This document shows positions 35,732 to 45,380 of a stretch of 64,000 nucleotides of DNA, one piece after another. The notes beneath the pieces were generated by a model, which did no database searches, was not told the DNA's origin, and worked only from the letters and a program-made list of their open reading frames with translations. How positions within the stretch are numbered: position 1 is the first letter of the stretch; every line of letters starts with the position of its first letter. The position numbers and the translations under genes were made by a program. The stretch covers positions 1,172,085-1,236,084 of the forward strand of contig NZ_FOBB01000002.1 of the NCBI RefSeq assembly GCF_900109685.1, read 5' to 3'. Source of the DNA: Chitinophaga rupis (GTDB taxonomy: Bacteria > Bacteroidota > Bacteroidia > Chitinophagales > Chitinophagaceae).

Positions 35732-38308
35732 ATGGCAGAAAATACCGAAAACCAGGAAAATCAGGAAAGCAGGATTATCCAGATCAACATCGAGGAGCAA
35801 ATGAAAACAGCTTACATAGATTACTCTATGTCTGTGATCGTAGGCCGCGCCTTACCGGATGTAAGAGATGGTATGAAGCCGGTGCACCGCCGCGTTTTAT
35901 TCGGCATGAATGAGCTGGGCAATAACTCCAACAAACCTTACAAGAAATCAGCCCGTGTGGTGGGTGAAGTAATGGGTAAATTTCACCCGCACGGTGATAA
36001 GGCCATTTACGACACCATTGCCCGCCTGGTACAGCCCTGGACCATGCGCTACCCGCTGGTTGACGGTCAGGGTAACTTTGGATCGGTAGACGGGGATGAT
36101 CCGGCAGCCATGCGTTATACGGAGGTGCGTATGCAAAAGATCGCCGAGGCCATGCTGGAAGATATTGAAAAGGAAACCGTAGACTTTACCCTCAACTTTG
36201 ACGATACCCTGGAAGAGCCTACGGTATTGCCTACACGTATTCCTAACCTGCTGGTGAACGGCGCCTCCGGTATTGCCGTAGGTATGGCCACTAACATTAT
36301 GCCGCACAACCTCAGTGAAGTGGTAGATGGTTTGGTAGCGTATATTGATAACCGTGAGATCACTATCGAAGAACTCATTAAACATGTTAAAGCGCCTGAT
36401 TTCCCCACCGGTGGTATCATTTACGGATACGAAGGTGTGAAGCAGGGTTTTGAAACAGGCCGCGGCAGGGTGGTAGTGCGTGGTAAGATCAACGTGGAAA
36501 CCACGAAAGCCGGCCGCGAAAGGCTGGTGATCTATGAGCTGCCCTACCAGATCAATAAAGCCGTATTACACCAGAAAATAGCCCAGCTGGCAGATGACAA
36601 GATCATTGAAGGCATTTCCGAAGTACGCGATGAAAGCGACCGGGAAGGTATGCGCCTGGTAATAGACCTGAAGCGCGAAGCCATTGCCAACGTGGTAGTG
36701 AACCAGCTGTATAAATACTCTGAGCTGCAAACCTCTTATGGTATCAATAACGTGGCGCTGGTAAAAGGCCGTCCGCGGATACTGAACCTGAAAGACCTGC
36801 TGGTAGAGTTTGTAGAGTTCCGTCATGAAGTGGTGCTGCGCAGAACGCGTTACGATCTGCGTAAAGCAGAAGAAAAAGCCCACATCCTGGCCGGTTACCT
36901 GATAGCGCTGGACCATCTGGATGAGGTGATAGCCCTGATCCGCGCCTCCCGTACACCGGATGTGGCCAAGGAAGGGTTAATGTCGCAGTTCGGCCTCTCT
37001 GAATTACAATCCAAAGCCATCCTGGAACTGCGTTTACAACGCTTAACCGGCATGGAGCGCGATAAGATCAAGGAAGAATATGATGAAGTAATGAAGCTGA
37101 TCTCTTACCTGAAAGAAGTGCTGGGTGATGAAGCCCTGCGTTTCCGCATCATTAAGGATGAATTGCTGGATGTGAAGAAGAGGTTCGGCGATGAGCGTAA
37201 AACAGAGATCCAGTACCTGGCCAGCGAAATGCGCATAGAAGATATTATTGCCGAGGAAGATGTGGTGATCACCATTTCACACCTGGGTTATATCAAGCGT
37301 ACCTCAGCATACGATTACCGCCAGCAGAAACGCGGCGGCCGTGGCGCCATAGGCGGCAAAACCCGCGATGAGGATTATATAGAGCACCTGTTCGTAGCCT
37401 CTACCCACCATACGATGCTGTTCTTTACAGAAAAGGGCCGCTGCTTCTGGTTAAAGGTGTACGAAATACCGGAAGGCGAAAAACAAAGCAAGGGCCGCGC
37501 TATCCAGAACCTGATCACCCTGCCTACGGACGATAAGATCCGCGCTATTATAGATATCAAGGACCTGGGCGATAAAGACTTTATTAATAGTCATTATATA
37601 GTACTGTGCACCAAGAACGGTATCATTAAAAAGACCCTGCTGGAAGAGTTCTCCCGCCCGCGCCAGAACGGCGTAAATGCCATTACCATCAATGAAGGCG
37701 ATCAGCTGCTGGAAGCTAAGCTCACCAATGGCAACAGCGAAATGATGATGGCCATCCAGAGCGGACGCGCCATCCGCTTCCCGGAAAATACCGTGCGTGA
37801 CACCGGCCGTGGGGCCATTGGCGTACGCGGTATTGAAGTGGATAATGAGAATGATGAAGTGGTTGGTATGATTTGTGTTAATAAGGAGGATGAATCCCGT
37901 ACGATCCTGGTGGTATCTGAAAAAGGCTTTGGTAAACGTACCAGCATTGAAGAATACCGTATCACGAATCGCGGGGGCAAGGGGGTTAAAACCATTAATA
38001 TCACGGAAAAAACCGGTAACCTGATCGCAGTGCTGGACGTTACGGAAAAGGATGACCTGATGATCACCTGTAAATCCGGCATTACCATCCGCATGGCAGT
38101 AGCGGACATCCGCGAAGCCGGCAGGGCTACCCAGGGAGTACGCCTGATACGTTTGGACGATAGCGATGAAATAGCCGCAGTTGCAAGGCTGGATGAGCAG
38201 GAAGTGATTGCAGATATAGCAGAGGAAAACGGTGAGATTACAGAGGGCGGGGAAAGCACCGGCAGCACGGAAACAACGGATACTGCGGACACACAACCTA
38301 CCGAATAG
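35732..38308 (+). CDS. gyrA: DNA gyrase subunit A
   Basis: This 858-residue type II topoisomerase breaks and rejoins DNA during negative supercoiling. The N-terminal domain holds [20 protein letters not shown] and the catalytic Tyr129 ([10 protein letters not shown]). The C-terminal DNA-wrapping domain contains a GyrA-box-like QKRGGRG, supporting GyrA rather than ParC. In the quinolone region the sequence is [11 protein letters not shown]: the position equivalent to E. coli Ser83 is Lys90 (codon AAG at 35999-36001). The C-terminal tail is acidic and Thr/Gly-rich. The start is preceded by a clear -7 box. Confidence 0.97.
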   Translation: MAENTENQENQESRIIQINIEEQMKTAYIDYSMSVIVGRALPDVRDGMKPVHRRVLFGMNELGNNSNKPYKKSARVVGEVMGKFHPHGDKAIYDTIARLVQPWTMRYPLVDGQGNFGSVDGDDPAAMRYTEVRMQKIAEAMLEDIEKETVDFTLNFDDTLEEPTVLPTRIPNLLVNGASGIAVGMATNIMPHNLSEVVDGLVAYIDNREITIEELIKHVKAPDFPTGGIIYGYEGVKQGFETGRGRVVVRGKINVETTKAGRERLVIYELPYQINKAVLHQKIAQLADDKIIEGISEVRDESDREGMRLVIDLKREAIANVVVNQLYKYSELQTSYGINNVALVKGRPRILNLKDLLVEFVEFRHEVVLRRTRYDLRKAEEKAHILAGYLIALDHLDEVIALIRASRTPDVAKEGLMSQFGLSELQSKAILELRLQRLTGMERDKIKEEYDEVMKLISYLKEVLGDEALRFRIIKDELLDVKKRFGDERKTEIQYLASEMRIEDIIAEEDVVITISHLGYIKRTSAYDYRQQKRGGRGAIGGKTRDEDYIEHLFVASTHHTMLFFTEKGRCFWLKVYEIPEGEKQSKGRAIQNLITLPTDDKIRAIIDIKDLGDKDFINSHYIVLCTKNGIIKKTLLEEFSRPRQNGVNAITINEGDQLLEAKLTNGNSEMMMAIQSGRAIRFPENTVRDTGRGAIGVRGIEVDNENDEVVGMICVNKEDESRTILVVSEKGFGKRTSIEEYRITNRGGKGVKTINITEKTGNLIAVLDVTEKDDLMITCKSGITIRMAVADIREAGRATQGVRLIRLDDSDEIAAVARLDEQEVIADIAEENGEITEGGESTGSTETTDTADTQPTE

Positions 38309-38485
38309 TTTTAATTTGAAATAATTGATAATACGATTGTGGACTTAGTGGACAATTTTGCCATTAGGTTCATAATCGTTGTCATTATTTGAAATTAATC
38401 ACAGATATTTACGATCCTGAAAATGGAAATGTAATCTAAAAACAAACCATACTTATATTGTTATCAGCAACTAAAAATTGAGCTC

Positions 38486-39751
38486 ATGAAAAAACTATTG
38501 GTATCTTTTCTTTTTTGCAGTGCCGGACTTGCTGCCGTTGCGCAAAAAGGTAAGGTTAACAGCGCGGAAGACGCACTGAAGAACCAGGACCTGGCAAAGG
38601 CTAAAGCGGACATTGACGAAGCCCTGCAAAACGAAAAAACTAAAGATGATGCCAAAACATGGTATGTAAAGGGCAAAGTAATGGAAGCCATGGCCACTAA
38701 AGATAAGAGTGTGCCGGAAGCGCTGGAAGCATTTGATGCTTACCAGAAAGCCCTGGACAAAAATGCAAAGATGCCCGAGGCGCTGCTGGAAATTAACCAG
38801 CGTATGTTTAACCTGTATGCTACCGTTGGTAACGCAGGTTATGCTAACCTGAACGACCAGAAATGGGATTCAGCCTACCAGCATTTCCATAAAGCATTTG
38901 AAATTGCAAGGTATTACAATGGTAAGAACCTCAGCGGTTCCATTCCCACGGATACTTCTATGACCTTTTACCTGGGTTATGCTGCACAACAGGCAAGCCA
39001 GAAAGACGCTACCTTAAAGGATACGGCGCTGACCTACCTGCAGAAAGCAGTAGACCTGCAGTTTAAAGGCGAACCCGCCCTGTATGTAATACTGGCACAG
39101 GCTTACGAAGAGAAGGGCGATAACGCCAACTGGTTAAAAACCATTGAAGAAGGTAAGAAAGCTTACCCGAAAGACAAGCGCTTTAACGACATGGAAATGA
39201 TCTATTACTCCAAAACAGGTAAAACTGCGGAGCTAATGACCATGCTGGAAAAGAAGGTGCAGGAAAATCCCAACGATTTCCAGACCCAGTTGGATTATGC
39301 TATCCGCGTGGATAACATGGCCAACCCCCGGGATGAAAAAGGTGAGGACCAGCCTAAGCCGGCTAATTACGATGAGCTGATGAGCAAAGCGGAAGCCGGT
39401 TACAAAAAAGCCCTGGAGCTGAATGCCGCCGATCCTACCGCTAACTTCCAGTTAGGCGCCCTGTTCTTTAACCGCGCAGTAGGTTTTAATAAAGAGCTGA
39501 ATGGCTTAAGCAGCAAAGAGCAAAGCTCTCCCAAAGCAAAAGAGCTGCAGGCTAAAGTAGAAGAGCTGATGAACACTGCGCTGCCTTACTTTGAGAAAGC
39601 AGACGCCAGCTTTGCCGCTAAAGGTAACCTGGAAGCCGGCGACAAGCAGACCTACGAAAGCTGCCTGTATGCGCTGCAAAAGATCTACGCTATCAAGAAC
39701 CAGACTGCTAAGGTAGAAGAAGTGAAGAAGAAGCTGGACGGACTGAAGTAA
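38486..39751 (+). CDS. Exported tetratricopeptide repeat protein
   Basis: This 421-residue protein has a signal peptide (MKKLLVSFLFCSAGLAAVAQ) and at least four or five TPR-like helical pairs (EDALKNQDLAKAKADIDEA, ALTYLQKAVDLQF, AEAGYKKALELNAADPTAN). TPR proteins act as scaffolds; the partner is unknown. It is periplasmic or surface-attached. It follows gyrA by 177 bp and ends at a very strong terminator. Confidence 0.9.
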   Translation: MKKLLVSFLFCSAGLAAVAQKGKVNSAEDALKNQDLAKAKADIDEALQNEKTKDDAKTWYVKGKVMEAMATKDKSVPEALEAFDAYQKALDKNAKMPEALLEINQRMFNLYATVGNAGYANLNDQKWDSAYQHFHKAFEIARYYNGKNLSGSIPTDTSMTFYLGYAAQQASQKDATLKDTALTYLQKAVDLQFKGEPALYVILAQAYEEKGDNANWLKTIEEGKKAYPKDKRFNDMEMIYYSKTGKTAELMTMLEKKVQENPNDFQTQLDYAIRVDNMANPRDEKGEDQPKPANYDELMSKAEAGYKKALELNAADPTANFQLGALFFNRAVGFNKELNGLSSKEQSSPKAKELQAKVEELMNTALPYFEKADASFAAKGNLEAGDKQTYESCLYALQKIYAIKNQTAKVEEVKKKLDGLK

Positions 39752-39776
39752 TTAAGAATTAAGAATTAATAATTAT
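39751..39776. repeat. AT-rich intergenic repeat (TTAAGAATTAATAATTAT type)
   Basis: Three tandem TTAAGAATTAA-like units follow the TPR stop, of the same type as 6356-6391 and 10113-10143. Confidence 0.65.
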
Positions 39777-39777
39777 A

Positions 39778-39817
39778 GGCCGGCCTGAAAGAGATTTCAG
39801 GCCGGCTTTTTTTATTT
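39778..39817 (+). terminator. Strong intrinsic terminator
   Basis: GCCGGCCTGAAA, loop GAGA, TTTCAGGCCGGC is a perfect 12-bp stem followed by TTTTTTTATTTT. Confidence 0.95.
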
Positions 39818-40489
39818 TCAGGAATGCAGGATGGCATGGAAACCAGGCCCTGTTACAGCATCATTTTCACGCTTTGTAAAAGGCCATTGATCTCTTAACT
39901 GCTGTTCCGTGCCATTAAAAATGTTCCGGTCAGCCCCGCCCACGCCGGGCGTGTGATGCGGCTCTGGCCCATCGTTGCCGTCCGTGTATTGCCATAAGGT
40001 ATACGTGGGCCATACCTGGGTGGGAATGCCTAGCGGAGAGGTACGGTAGCGGGCATACCATAAGGGGCAGTTGGCTAATATGGGGTCTGTTTTATGCAAC
40101 AGGGATTCGCGTAATAAACGACCTCCGTAAATAAACGGCCACCTGCCGGTTTCATTTTTTATTATCTGTACAAATGCTCTTGCTGCATCCAGGGTCATGT
40201 CAGGCCCGTCACTGGGTTCCCAATCCAGGGAGATCAGCTCATCATCTTCCGGTTTTGCATAGCTCAGAAAATTTTCTACCTGGTCATCTACCGGTTCTCC
40301 GGTTGAAAAATGATAGGCGCCCCATAGCAGGCCCAGGTCCCTGGCCTGCTGCCGCCGGGTATGATAGGTTTTATCCCTGAAAAGCCGGCCCTGGGTGGCT
40401 TTATGTATAATGGCAATAATACCGCCATCCTTTACTTCCTGCATGTTAATGGAGTTACCATGATAGGTGTCAATAATAGTGTTGATCAT
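39818..40489 (-). CDS. GH25 lysozyme-like protein
   Basis: This 223-residue protein has the GH25 (Chalaropsis-type) muramidase fold: IIDTYHGNSINMQEV, FIIHKATQG-like segment (IAIIHKATQGRLFRD), YHFSTGEPVDDQVENFL, the acidic pair in SLDWEP and LWYARYR and LWQYTDG near the end. It would cleave peptidoglycan. There is no signal peptide, so export would need another route, or the protein acts in the cytosol during lysis. Confidence 0.88.
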   Translation of the reverse strand: MINTIIDTYHGNSINMQEVKDGGIIAIIHKATQGRLFRDKTYHTRRQQARDLGLLWGAYHFSTGEPVDDQVENFLSYAKPEDDELISLDWEPSDGPDMTLDAARAFVQIIKNETGRWPFIYGGRLLRESLLHKTDPILANCPLWYARYRTSPLGIPTQVWPTYTLWQYTDGNDGPEPHHTPGVGGADRNIFNGTEQQLRDQWPFTKRENDAVTGPGFHAILHS

Positions 40490-40614
40490 TGTTAAGTAAT
40501 TAAGGGGTTTATAAAAAGGAATGTTTATTACGGGGTATCCTGCGTTAAAGCCTTTGGGGTATACAATGAATAAAGTAAGTTATTTATTTTGAACTGGCCA
40601 AAAAGTGTGGGTAT

Positions 40615-40650
40615 TAAAAAAGCCCTCCGCGGTATAGCGGAGGGCCTTTT
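40615..40650 (-). terminator. Intrinsic terminator after small protein gene
   Basis: On the minus strand GCCCTCCGC pairs with GCGGAGGGC around a 6-nt loop, followed by TTTTTT. It lies 23 bp after the stop at 40673. Confidence 0.92.
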
Positions 40651-40672
40651 AGTGAGATCCTATCCTTGGATA

Positions 40673-40852
40673 TTAACCTTTCTTAGCTTCTTCTTTCACT
40701 TTCTTTACGTGATGATGAGCAGCTTTCTTGGTGGTGTCGCTAGCCATTTTAGCTTCTTTAGGATGTTTGGTTTTTGCATCCTGTGCAAAAGATACTGCGC
40801 TAACGCTCAGAAATAATACTGCGGCTGCGATCAGGCTTTTCGTGATTTTCAT
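40673..40852 (-). CDS. Small secreted Lys/His-rich protein
   Basis: This 59-residue protein begins with a clean signal peptide (MKITKSLIAAAVLFLSVSAV...FAQ). The mature part is Lys-rich with a HHH cluster (KKAAHHHVKKVKEEAKKG). The dedicated terminator just downstream supports a real gene. It resembles the protein at 43552-43752 in size, signal and composition. Similar short Lys/His/Ala proteins are common in Bacteroidota; the function is unknown, perhaps metal or polyanion binding. Confidence 0.75.
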   Translation of the reverse strand: MKITKSLIAAAVLFLSVSAVSFAQDAKTKHPKEAKMASDTTKKAAHHHVKKVKEEAKKG

Positions 40853-41181
40853 GATGTTTGTCGTTTTAAAAATTGATTAAGTAATAATGCGTTTTTTAGA
40901 ATTGCTACGCTAAAATTAGGGCAAGTATCTACGGGTTTTGGCCCGGTTTCGGTGAAAAGGGAATAAGTGTCGTTGAACAAGGAAAAAGCACAGGTGTGGA
41001 GTGTCAATTACGAATTATTCAATTACGAATTACGAATTGGGACTACGAGTAAGTTGGTTTTCATTTGGTTATAGGTGTTTTTGATGGACGGAGTATGATG
41101 GGCGTGGTGAGCGTATTACAGCATGCTAAACTGGTACGATTGCACTACTCAATTCGTAATTCGTAATTGAATAATTCGTAA
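40853..41181. other. 329-bp gap with perfect inverted repeat
   Basis: The gap is occupied mainly by the AATTACGAATT inverted pair and the promoter region of the small protein. No other gene is seen. Confidence 0.5.
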
Positions 41182-41183
41182 TT
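41006..41183. repeat. AATTACGAATT repeat, perfect 34-bp inverted pair
   Basis: The left arm 41006-41039 and the right arm 41150-41183 are exact reverse complements over 34 bp with a 110-bp spacer. The right arm overlaps the last codon of the histidine kinase gene. Confidence 0.92.
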
Positions 41184-43383
41184 ACAAAAGTATTTCCAGC
41201 GCTTCTTCCACTGCCTGCAGGCATACCTGTTTCAGTGATTCAAACTGTGCGGTGGTTTGGGTGGGATCGTAATGTTCCTCGCTTAGCTGCTCCATGGGAT
41301 CCAGGAAAGCATACAAGGGGTGTTCCAGGCCAATAAAGGCAACGGTGGTCTTAATGTTGTGTGCAATACTGCGTATAGCCGGTATGTCTGCCGCAGTAAT
41401 GGCGGCTTTCAGCAGGGACAGGTCTTCCGGCAGCTGTGCAATGAACTGTTGCAGCATGGTGCGTTCAAATGCCTTATCGCCTTTCGAAAGATCCTGCAGG
41501 TATTGCAGGCTTATTAAATGGGTTGGCAGCTCTTTATGGTTAGGCACGGATGTATGATTCACCAGCCATTCCGGCGGGCCGGTTTTGCCGGTAAATACCT
41601 GTATAATACGGTAGAGCTCTTCTTCACGTATGGGTTTGGCTACATATTCATTCATGCCGTAGCTCAGGCATTTTTCCCGTTCACCGGCCATGGCATGGGC
41701 CGTCATGGCTACAATGGGAATGTTGGAGCGCAGCTCCTGCCGTATTTTGCGGGCGGCGGTATAGCCATCCATTTCGGGCATTTGTATATCCATCAGCACC
41801 AGGTCAAAATGTTGTTTTTCCAGGGCCTGTAGTACTTCTATACCATTGTTCACTACATGAAAATGCAGGTGCCAGTTATGGAGCAGATGCCGCAGCAGGT
41901 CCTGGTTCATGCGGTTGTCTTCCGCTATCAGCAGGTGTGCGTCTGTGTAGGGCGTTTGCCCGTTACCGTTGTAGAGATCTGCGCCGGATTCCGGCATTAC
42001 TTCGCCTAAAGTGTAGGGCAGCTCTATGGTAAAGGTGCTGCCTTTGCCCGGCTGGCTTTCCACGCTTGCCTTGCCGTGCTGCAGCTCCACCAGCTGTTTT
42101 ACAATGGCCAGGCCCAGGCCGGTACCGCCGTATTTGCGGGTGGTATTGGCTTCTGCCTGATTAAAGCGGTCAAAAATGTAGGGAAGCTTATCTGTGGCAA
42201 TTCCAATACCGGTATCTTTTACGGTAAAGAGTATACGAACATTATTGTCGTGCTGCTGCAGCAGGCTTACCCGGATGGTAACGGCGCCTTCATTGGTGAA
42301 CTTGATGGCGTTGTTGGTAAGGTTCACCAGCACCTGTGTAAGCCGTAATACATCGCCGTACAGGATGTCCGGGACGTTATCTTCTATCAGCATTACCAGG
42401 CTTAAATGTTTTTCCGCGGCTTTTGGCAGGAACATGGTTTGCAGGGAGTGCAGGCTGCCCCGCAGGCTGAAGGAAACAGGCTCCAGCCGCATCATGCCGG
42501 CTTCTATTTTGGAAATGTCCAGTATGTCGTTGATAATGTCCAGCAGGTTCTCTCCGGCGCTTTGAATGGCGGATACGTATTCTTTTGATTTATCGTTCAG
42601 GGACTGGCCCTGCAGCAGCCGTGTAAAGCCCAGCACCGCATTCATGGGTGTACGGATCTCATGGCTCATATTGGCCAGGAACTGCTCTTTAATGGCAGAG
42701 AGCTTGCGTTCCTTTTGCTGTGACTGATCCAGGGCATCTATCAATTGCTCCTGCTGATGGATACGGCTGATGATATATAAAAAGCCCAGCAGGCTGGCTA
42801 TACAGGCGCAGCATACCAGTATGGTGCCCCAGCTTTGCGCTTTTTGCCCGCTGGTGTCTATGATATGCACGGTGCGGTTCACCACGGTTTGCCGGGTGCT
42901 GTCCAGCAGGTGGATAATGGTGTTGATGGCTTCTCCCAGGCGTTTGCCCTTTTCACTGTTGATCACCTTTTCCGCTGCCCTTTTACCCGGCCCGTAAAAG
43001 GTATCCAGCACCTGCACATTAAAGTTGTTCTTTTCATCCACCAGGTAATTCAGCTGGGTGAGCAGCTTTTCCGTGCTGTCATCCAGCATCATTTTATTGA
43101 TGGTGTTCAGGTCGGATTTAATGATGGCTATTTCCGCTTCAATGCCGGTTACATGGAGGGTGTCCTGGGAAATAACGGTGCCTCTAACCTTGCTGTCGGT
43201 TTTGGCCATGTTGGTTTGCAGCTTCTGCAGCTCATTTTTTACCCTGAGCTCCTGCAGCAGCTGTTCATTGCCGGATATAAGTTTGCGGATGTTCTTGGAA
43301 GAGTTGAACTGCAGTATGATGAAGAGGATCATACCTGTGATGAACAGGCCCAGTAAATAGTATTTGATCCGTTTTGACTGCAT
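41182..43383 (-). CDS. Hybrid sensor histidine kinase with receiver and Hpt domains
   Basis: This is a 733-residue membrane kinase. Membrane segments lie at about 8-25 and 187-206, with a helical sensor between them that may be CHASE3-like. A HisKA domain follows (His241 in NMSHEIRTP), then an ATPase domain (N-box LTNNAIKF near 355-362, [17 protein letters not shown]), a receiver domain (Asp532 in [13 protein letters not shown]) and an Hpt domain (His675 in [10 protein letters not shown]). This is a full phosphorelay in one chain. The Hpt could pass phosphate to a separate regulator; the LytTR regulator at 43880 is the nearest candidate, but LytTR partners are usually HisKA-lacking LytS-type kinases, so pairing is uncertain. 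Confidence 0.95.
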   Translation of the reverse strand: MQSKRIKYYLLGLFITGMILFIILQFNSSKNIRKLISGNEQLLQELRVKNELQKLQTNMAKTDSKVRGTVISQDTLHVTGIEAEIAIIKSDLNTINKMMLDDSTEKLLTQLNYLVDEKNNFNVQVLDTFYGPGKRAAEKVINSEKGKRLGEAINTIIHLLDSTRQTVVNRTVHIIDTSGQKAQSWGTILVCCACIASLLGFLYIISRIHQQEQLIDALDQSQQKERKLSAIKEQFLANMSHEIRTPMNAVLGFTRLLQGQSLNDKSKEYVSAIQSAGENLLDIINDILDISKIEAGMMRLEPVSFSLRGSLHSLQTMFLPKAAEKHLSLVMLIEDNVPDILYGDVLRLTQVLVNLTNNAIKFTNEGAVTIRVSLLQQHDNNVRILFTVKDTGIGIATDKLPYIFDRFNQAEANTTRKYGGTGLGLAIVKQLVELQHGKASVESQPGKGSTFTIELPYTLGEVMPESGADLYNGNGQTPYTDAHLLIAEDNRMNQDLLRHLLHNWHLHFHVVNNGIEVLQALEKQHFDLVLMDIQMPEMDGYTAARKIRQELRSNIPIVAMTAHAMAGEREKCLSYGMNEYVAKPIREEELYRIIQVFTGKTGPPEWLVNHTSVPNHKELPTHLISLQYLQDLSKGDKAFERTMLQQFIAQLPEDLSLLKAAITAADIPAIRSIAHNIKTTVAFIGLEHPLYAFLDPMEQLSEEHYDPTQTTAQFESLKQVCLQAVEEALEILL

Positions 43384-43460
43384 GAGTAGCTTATCTATCG
43401 TTTAAGGCCCTTCTAAATTACGATTTTAGTGGTACTGGTGGTAAGCAATGCTCTAAAGGG

Positions 43461-43496
43461 AAAAATCTGGTCCCGCGTGATACAGCCGGACCAGAA
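43461..43496 (-). terminator. Intrinsic terminator after small secreted protein
   Basis: TCTGGTCC (43466-43473) and GGACCAGA (43488-43495) form an 8-bp stem, followed on the minus strand by TTTTT. A second hairpin without a T-run (TTTAACGT/ACGTTAAA) lies at 43505-43529. Confidence 0.75.
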
Positions 43497-43551
43497 CAAT
43501 TCCATTTAACGTTGTAGTGCGACGTTAAACCTGTGCTTACCTCAACGGGCC

Positions 43552-43752
43552 TTATTTGGCTTTGGGGGCAGCAGTCGTTTTGGCTTTTGATTTTGCAGTA
43601 TGATGATGTTTTTTGTGTGCTTTATGTGCTTTCTTAGCAGGAGCGGTGGCTTCTTTCTGTGCAACATGTTTAACTGCAACGGGCGTACCGGCAAAAGCGG
43701 ATGCACCTACAAATAACATAGCGGCTGCCATTAATATTCCTAACTTTTTCAT
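43552..43752 (-). CDS. Small secreted Lys/His/Ala-rich protein
   Basis: This 66-residue protein has a signal peptide (MKKLGILMAAAMLFVGASAFA) and a mature part dominated by Lys, Ala and His (KKAHKAHKKHHHTAKSKAK). It is similar in design to the protein at 40673-40852. It lies between the histidine kinase and the LytTR regulator and has its own terminator. Function unknown; metal or nucleic-acid/polyanion binding is possible from composition only. Confidence 0.75.
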   Translation of the reverse strand: MKKLGILMAAAMLFVGASAFAGTPVAVKHVAQKEATAPAKKAHKAHKKHHHTAKSKAKTTAAPKAK

Positions 43753-43879
43753 TGTTTAGTTTTTTTGTTGATCAATTGTTTAACGACCCAAAGATACGGC
43801 GGTGCAAAAAGTGGTTTGGGCACAAATTGTTCAACAGGCAGCAGCTATCGGTGGAAAAGGAAAAAGTGTCGGTGGCGAA

Positions 43880-44575
43880 TTATAAAAGGTTCAACCGGCT
43901 GTTCAGCGGGCTTCTGTAGGCATCTGCAATAGGAATAGCGTTGCCGGAGATATTAATAGTACCGTCTTCAATGGCTTCAATCTTATCCAATGCCACAATA
44001 TAGGAGCGGTGCACCCGCATAAAACGGGCGGCTGGTAATTTTTCTTCTACCGCTTTCAGCGTAGTGTGAATGGCATGGAATTTTTGCGTGGTGTGCAGCT
44101 TTACATAATCGCCCATAGCTTCCAGGAAAAGGATGTCATCCATTTTAATGCGCTTCAGCACCCCGTTATCGCGAATGAAGATAAATTCATTATCTGCTAC
44201 CTGCAGCTCACGGCTGTTGCTGTCCAGTATTTCCCGGGCTTTTTCAATGGCCTGTATAAAACGCGCGGGGTTTACCGGTTTTATCAGGTAATCAGCTACG
44301 TTCAGCTCAAATGCTTCTACTGCATACTCTTTTTTAACAGTGGTGAAAATAATAACCGGGCGTTTGCGGCCCAGGTTACGGGTAAGCTCAATACCGCTCA
44401 TGCCGGGCATTTCAATATCCAGCAGCAGCAGATCTACCTTTTCCTTTTGCAGGATGTTATAGGCTTCCATGGCGCTATTGCATTCCGCCACTACCTGCAG
44501 GTGCTCTACATGGCTCGTGAGCTGTTTCATGGCGGTGCGGGCCAGCTTGTTGTCGTCTACGATGAGGCAGTTCAT
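43880..44575 (-). CDS. LytTR-family response regulator
   Basis: This 231-residue regulator has a receiver domain (residues 1-120, with MNCLIVDDN, Asp53 in LLLLDIEMPGMSG, Thr in IIFTTV and the Lys of YLIKPVNP). A LytTR DNA-binding domain follows (about 130-231: FIRDNGVLKRIKMDDILFLE, GDYVKLHTTQ, FMRVHRSYIVALDKIEAI). It would act as a transcription factor. No LytS-type kinase is adjacent, and the nearest kinase is the hybrid one at 41182. Confidence 0.94.
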   Translation of the reverse strand: MNCLIVDDNKLARTAMKQLTSHVEHLQVVAECNSAMEAYNILQKEKVDLLLLDIEMPGMSGIELTRNLGRKRPVIIFTTVKKEYAVEAFELNVADYLIKPVNPARFIQAIEKAREILDSNSRELQVADNEFIFIRDNGVLKRIKMDDILFLEAMGDYVKLHTTQKFHAIHTTLKAVEEKLPAARFMRVHRSYIVALDKIEAIEDGTINISGNAIPIADAYRSPLNSRLNLL

Positions 44576-44595
44576 GCATGCAATTTAGGAATAAA

Positions 44596-44717
44596 TGCTT
44601 AATGCTGAATGCAGAACGCTGAACGCTTCCTGCCACATATTTTGGATCCGTTAATACCGGTCATCCATTATATGATGCATTTTAGCGTTCAGCGTTCGGC
44701 GTTAAGCATTCAGCGTT
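44596..44717. repeat. GCTGAATGCTGAACGC repeat, inverted pair
   Basis: The left arm (44596-44628, AATGCTGAATGCAGAACGCT) and the reverse complement of 44683-44717 match over about 30 bp with a few changes; the spacer is about 55 bp. It fills the gap between the LytTR and collagen-like genes. Confidence 0.8.
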
Positions 44718-44720
44718 TCG

Positions 44721-45329
44721 CTAGTCTTTCAGCTTCAGGTATGCCTTCACCTCCTTATAGTTATTCCAGTTTATATTCTTGGCCTTCCGGGCATTGGCGC
44801 CACCGGGTATCAGGATATAGCGGTATTGCCGGATCTTTTCACCGCTATCCGAATCTATGCCCGTGCCGGGGTCAAAGTTGGAGTACAGGCCAATGCCACC
44901 GGTTACAAAGTTAACGTTGATGTTCGCGTTAAAGTATACGTCATAATAGGGCAGGGGCACTACGTTAGGATCAGCGGCCGTACCCAGGTTCACGTACACT
45001 TTCATTTCACCGGTGGTTAGTATGGTCTGATCCAGCTTGGGAGCATCTATACCGCTGAAAAAGCCTGCGGTATCCAGCACGCCCGCATTCCTGAATGTAT
45101 CTGCTTCAAATACTACATCCAGCCAATCGGAATAAATAACATTGGCGGTGCCGGTATCGCCCTTTTCACCCTGCGGGCCGGCCGGGCCTGCACCACCATT
45201 TGCGCCGTTTGCACCGGGAGGGCCCTGTTCACCCTGCGGGCCGGCGGGGCCTTCTTTAGTACAGGCTACATATAACAGGCTAACGGCCAGTAACATCAGG
45301 CTGGCAATGTGAGTGGTAACTCTTTTCAT
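44721..45329 (-). CDS. Collagen-like lipoprotein
   Basis: This 202-residue lipoprotein has lipobox YVAC (Cys23), then about twelve Gly-X-Y triplets (GPAGPQGEQGPPGANGANGG and on to GEKGDTG), and a C-terminal globular part of about 140 residues (SDWLDVVFEADTF...). The Gly-X-Y run should form a short collagen-like triple helix, presenting the C-terminal domain as a trimer on the cell surface. It is the last gene of the SusC/SusD operon, so it may be a surface component of that uptake system. Confidence 0.85.
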   Translation of the reverse strand: MKRVTTHIASLMLLAVSLLYVACTKEGPAGPQGEQGPPGANGANGGAGPAGPQGEKGDTGTANVIYSDWLDVVFEADTFRNAGVLDTAGFFSGIDAPKLDQTILTTGEMKVYVNLGTAADPNVVPLPYYDVYFNANINVNFVTGGIGLYSNFDPGTGIDSDSGEKIRQYRYILIPGGANARKAKNINWNNYKEVKAYLKLKD

Positions 45330-45380
45330 AATACAATAGTTTGAGTGAAAGAATGATGAATTACTAAGCTTATAAACGAT

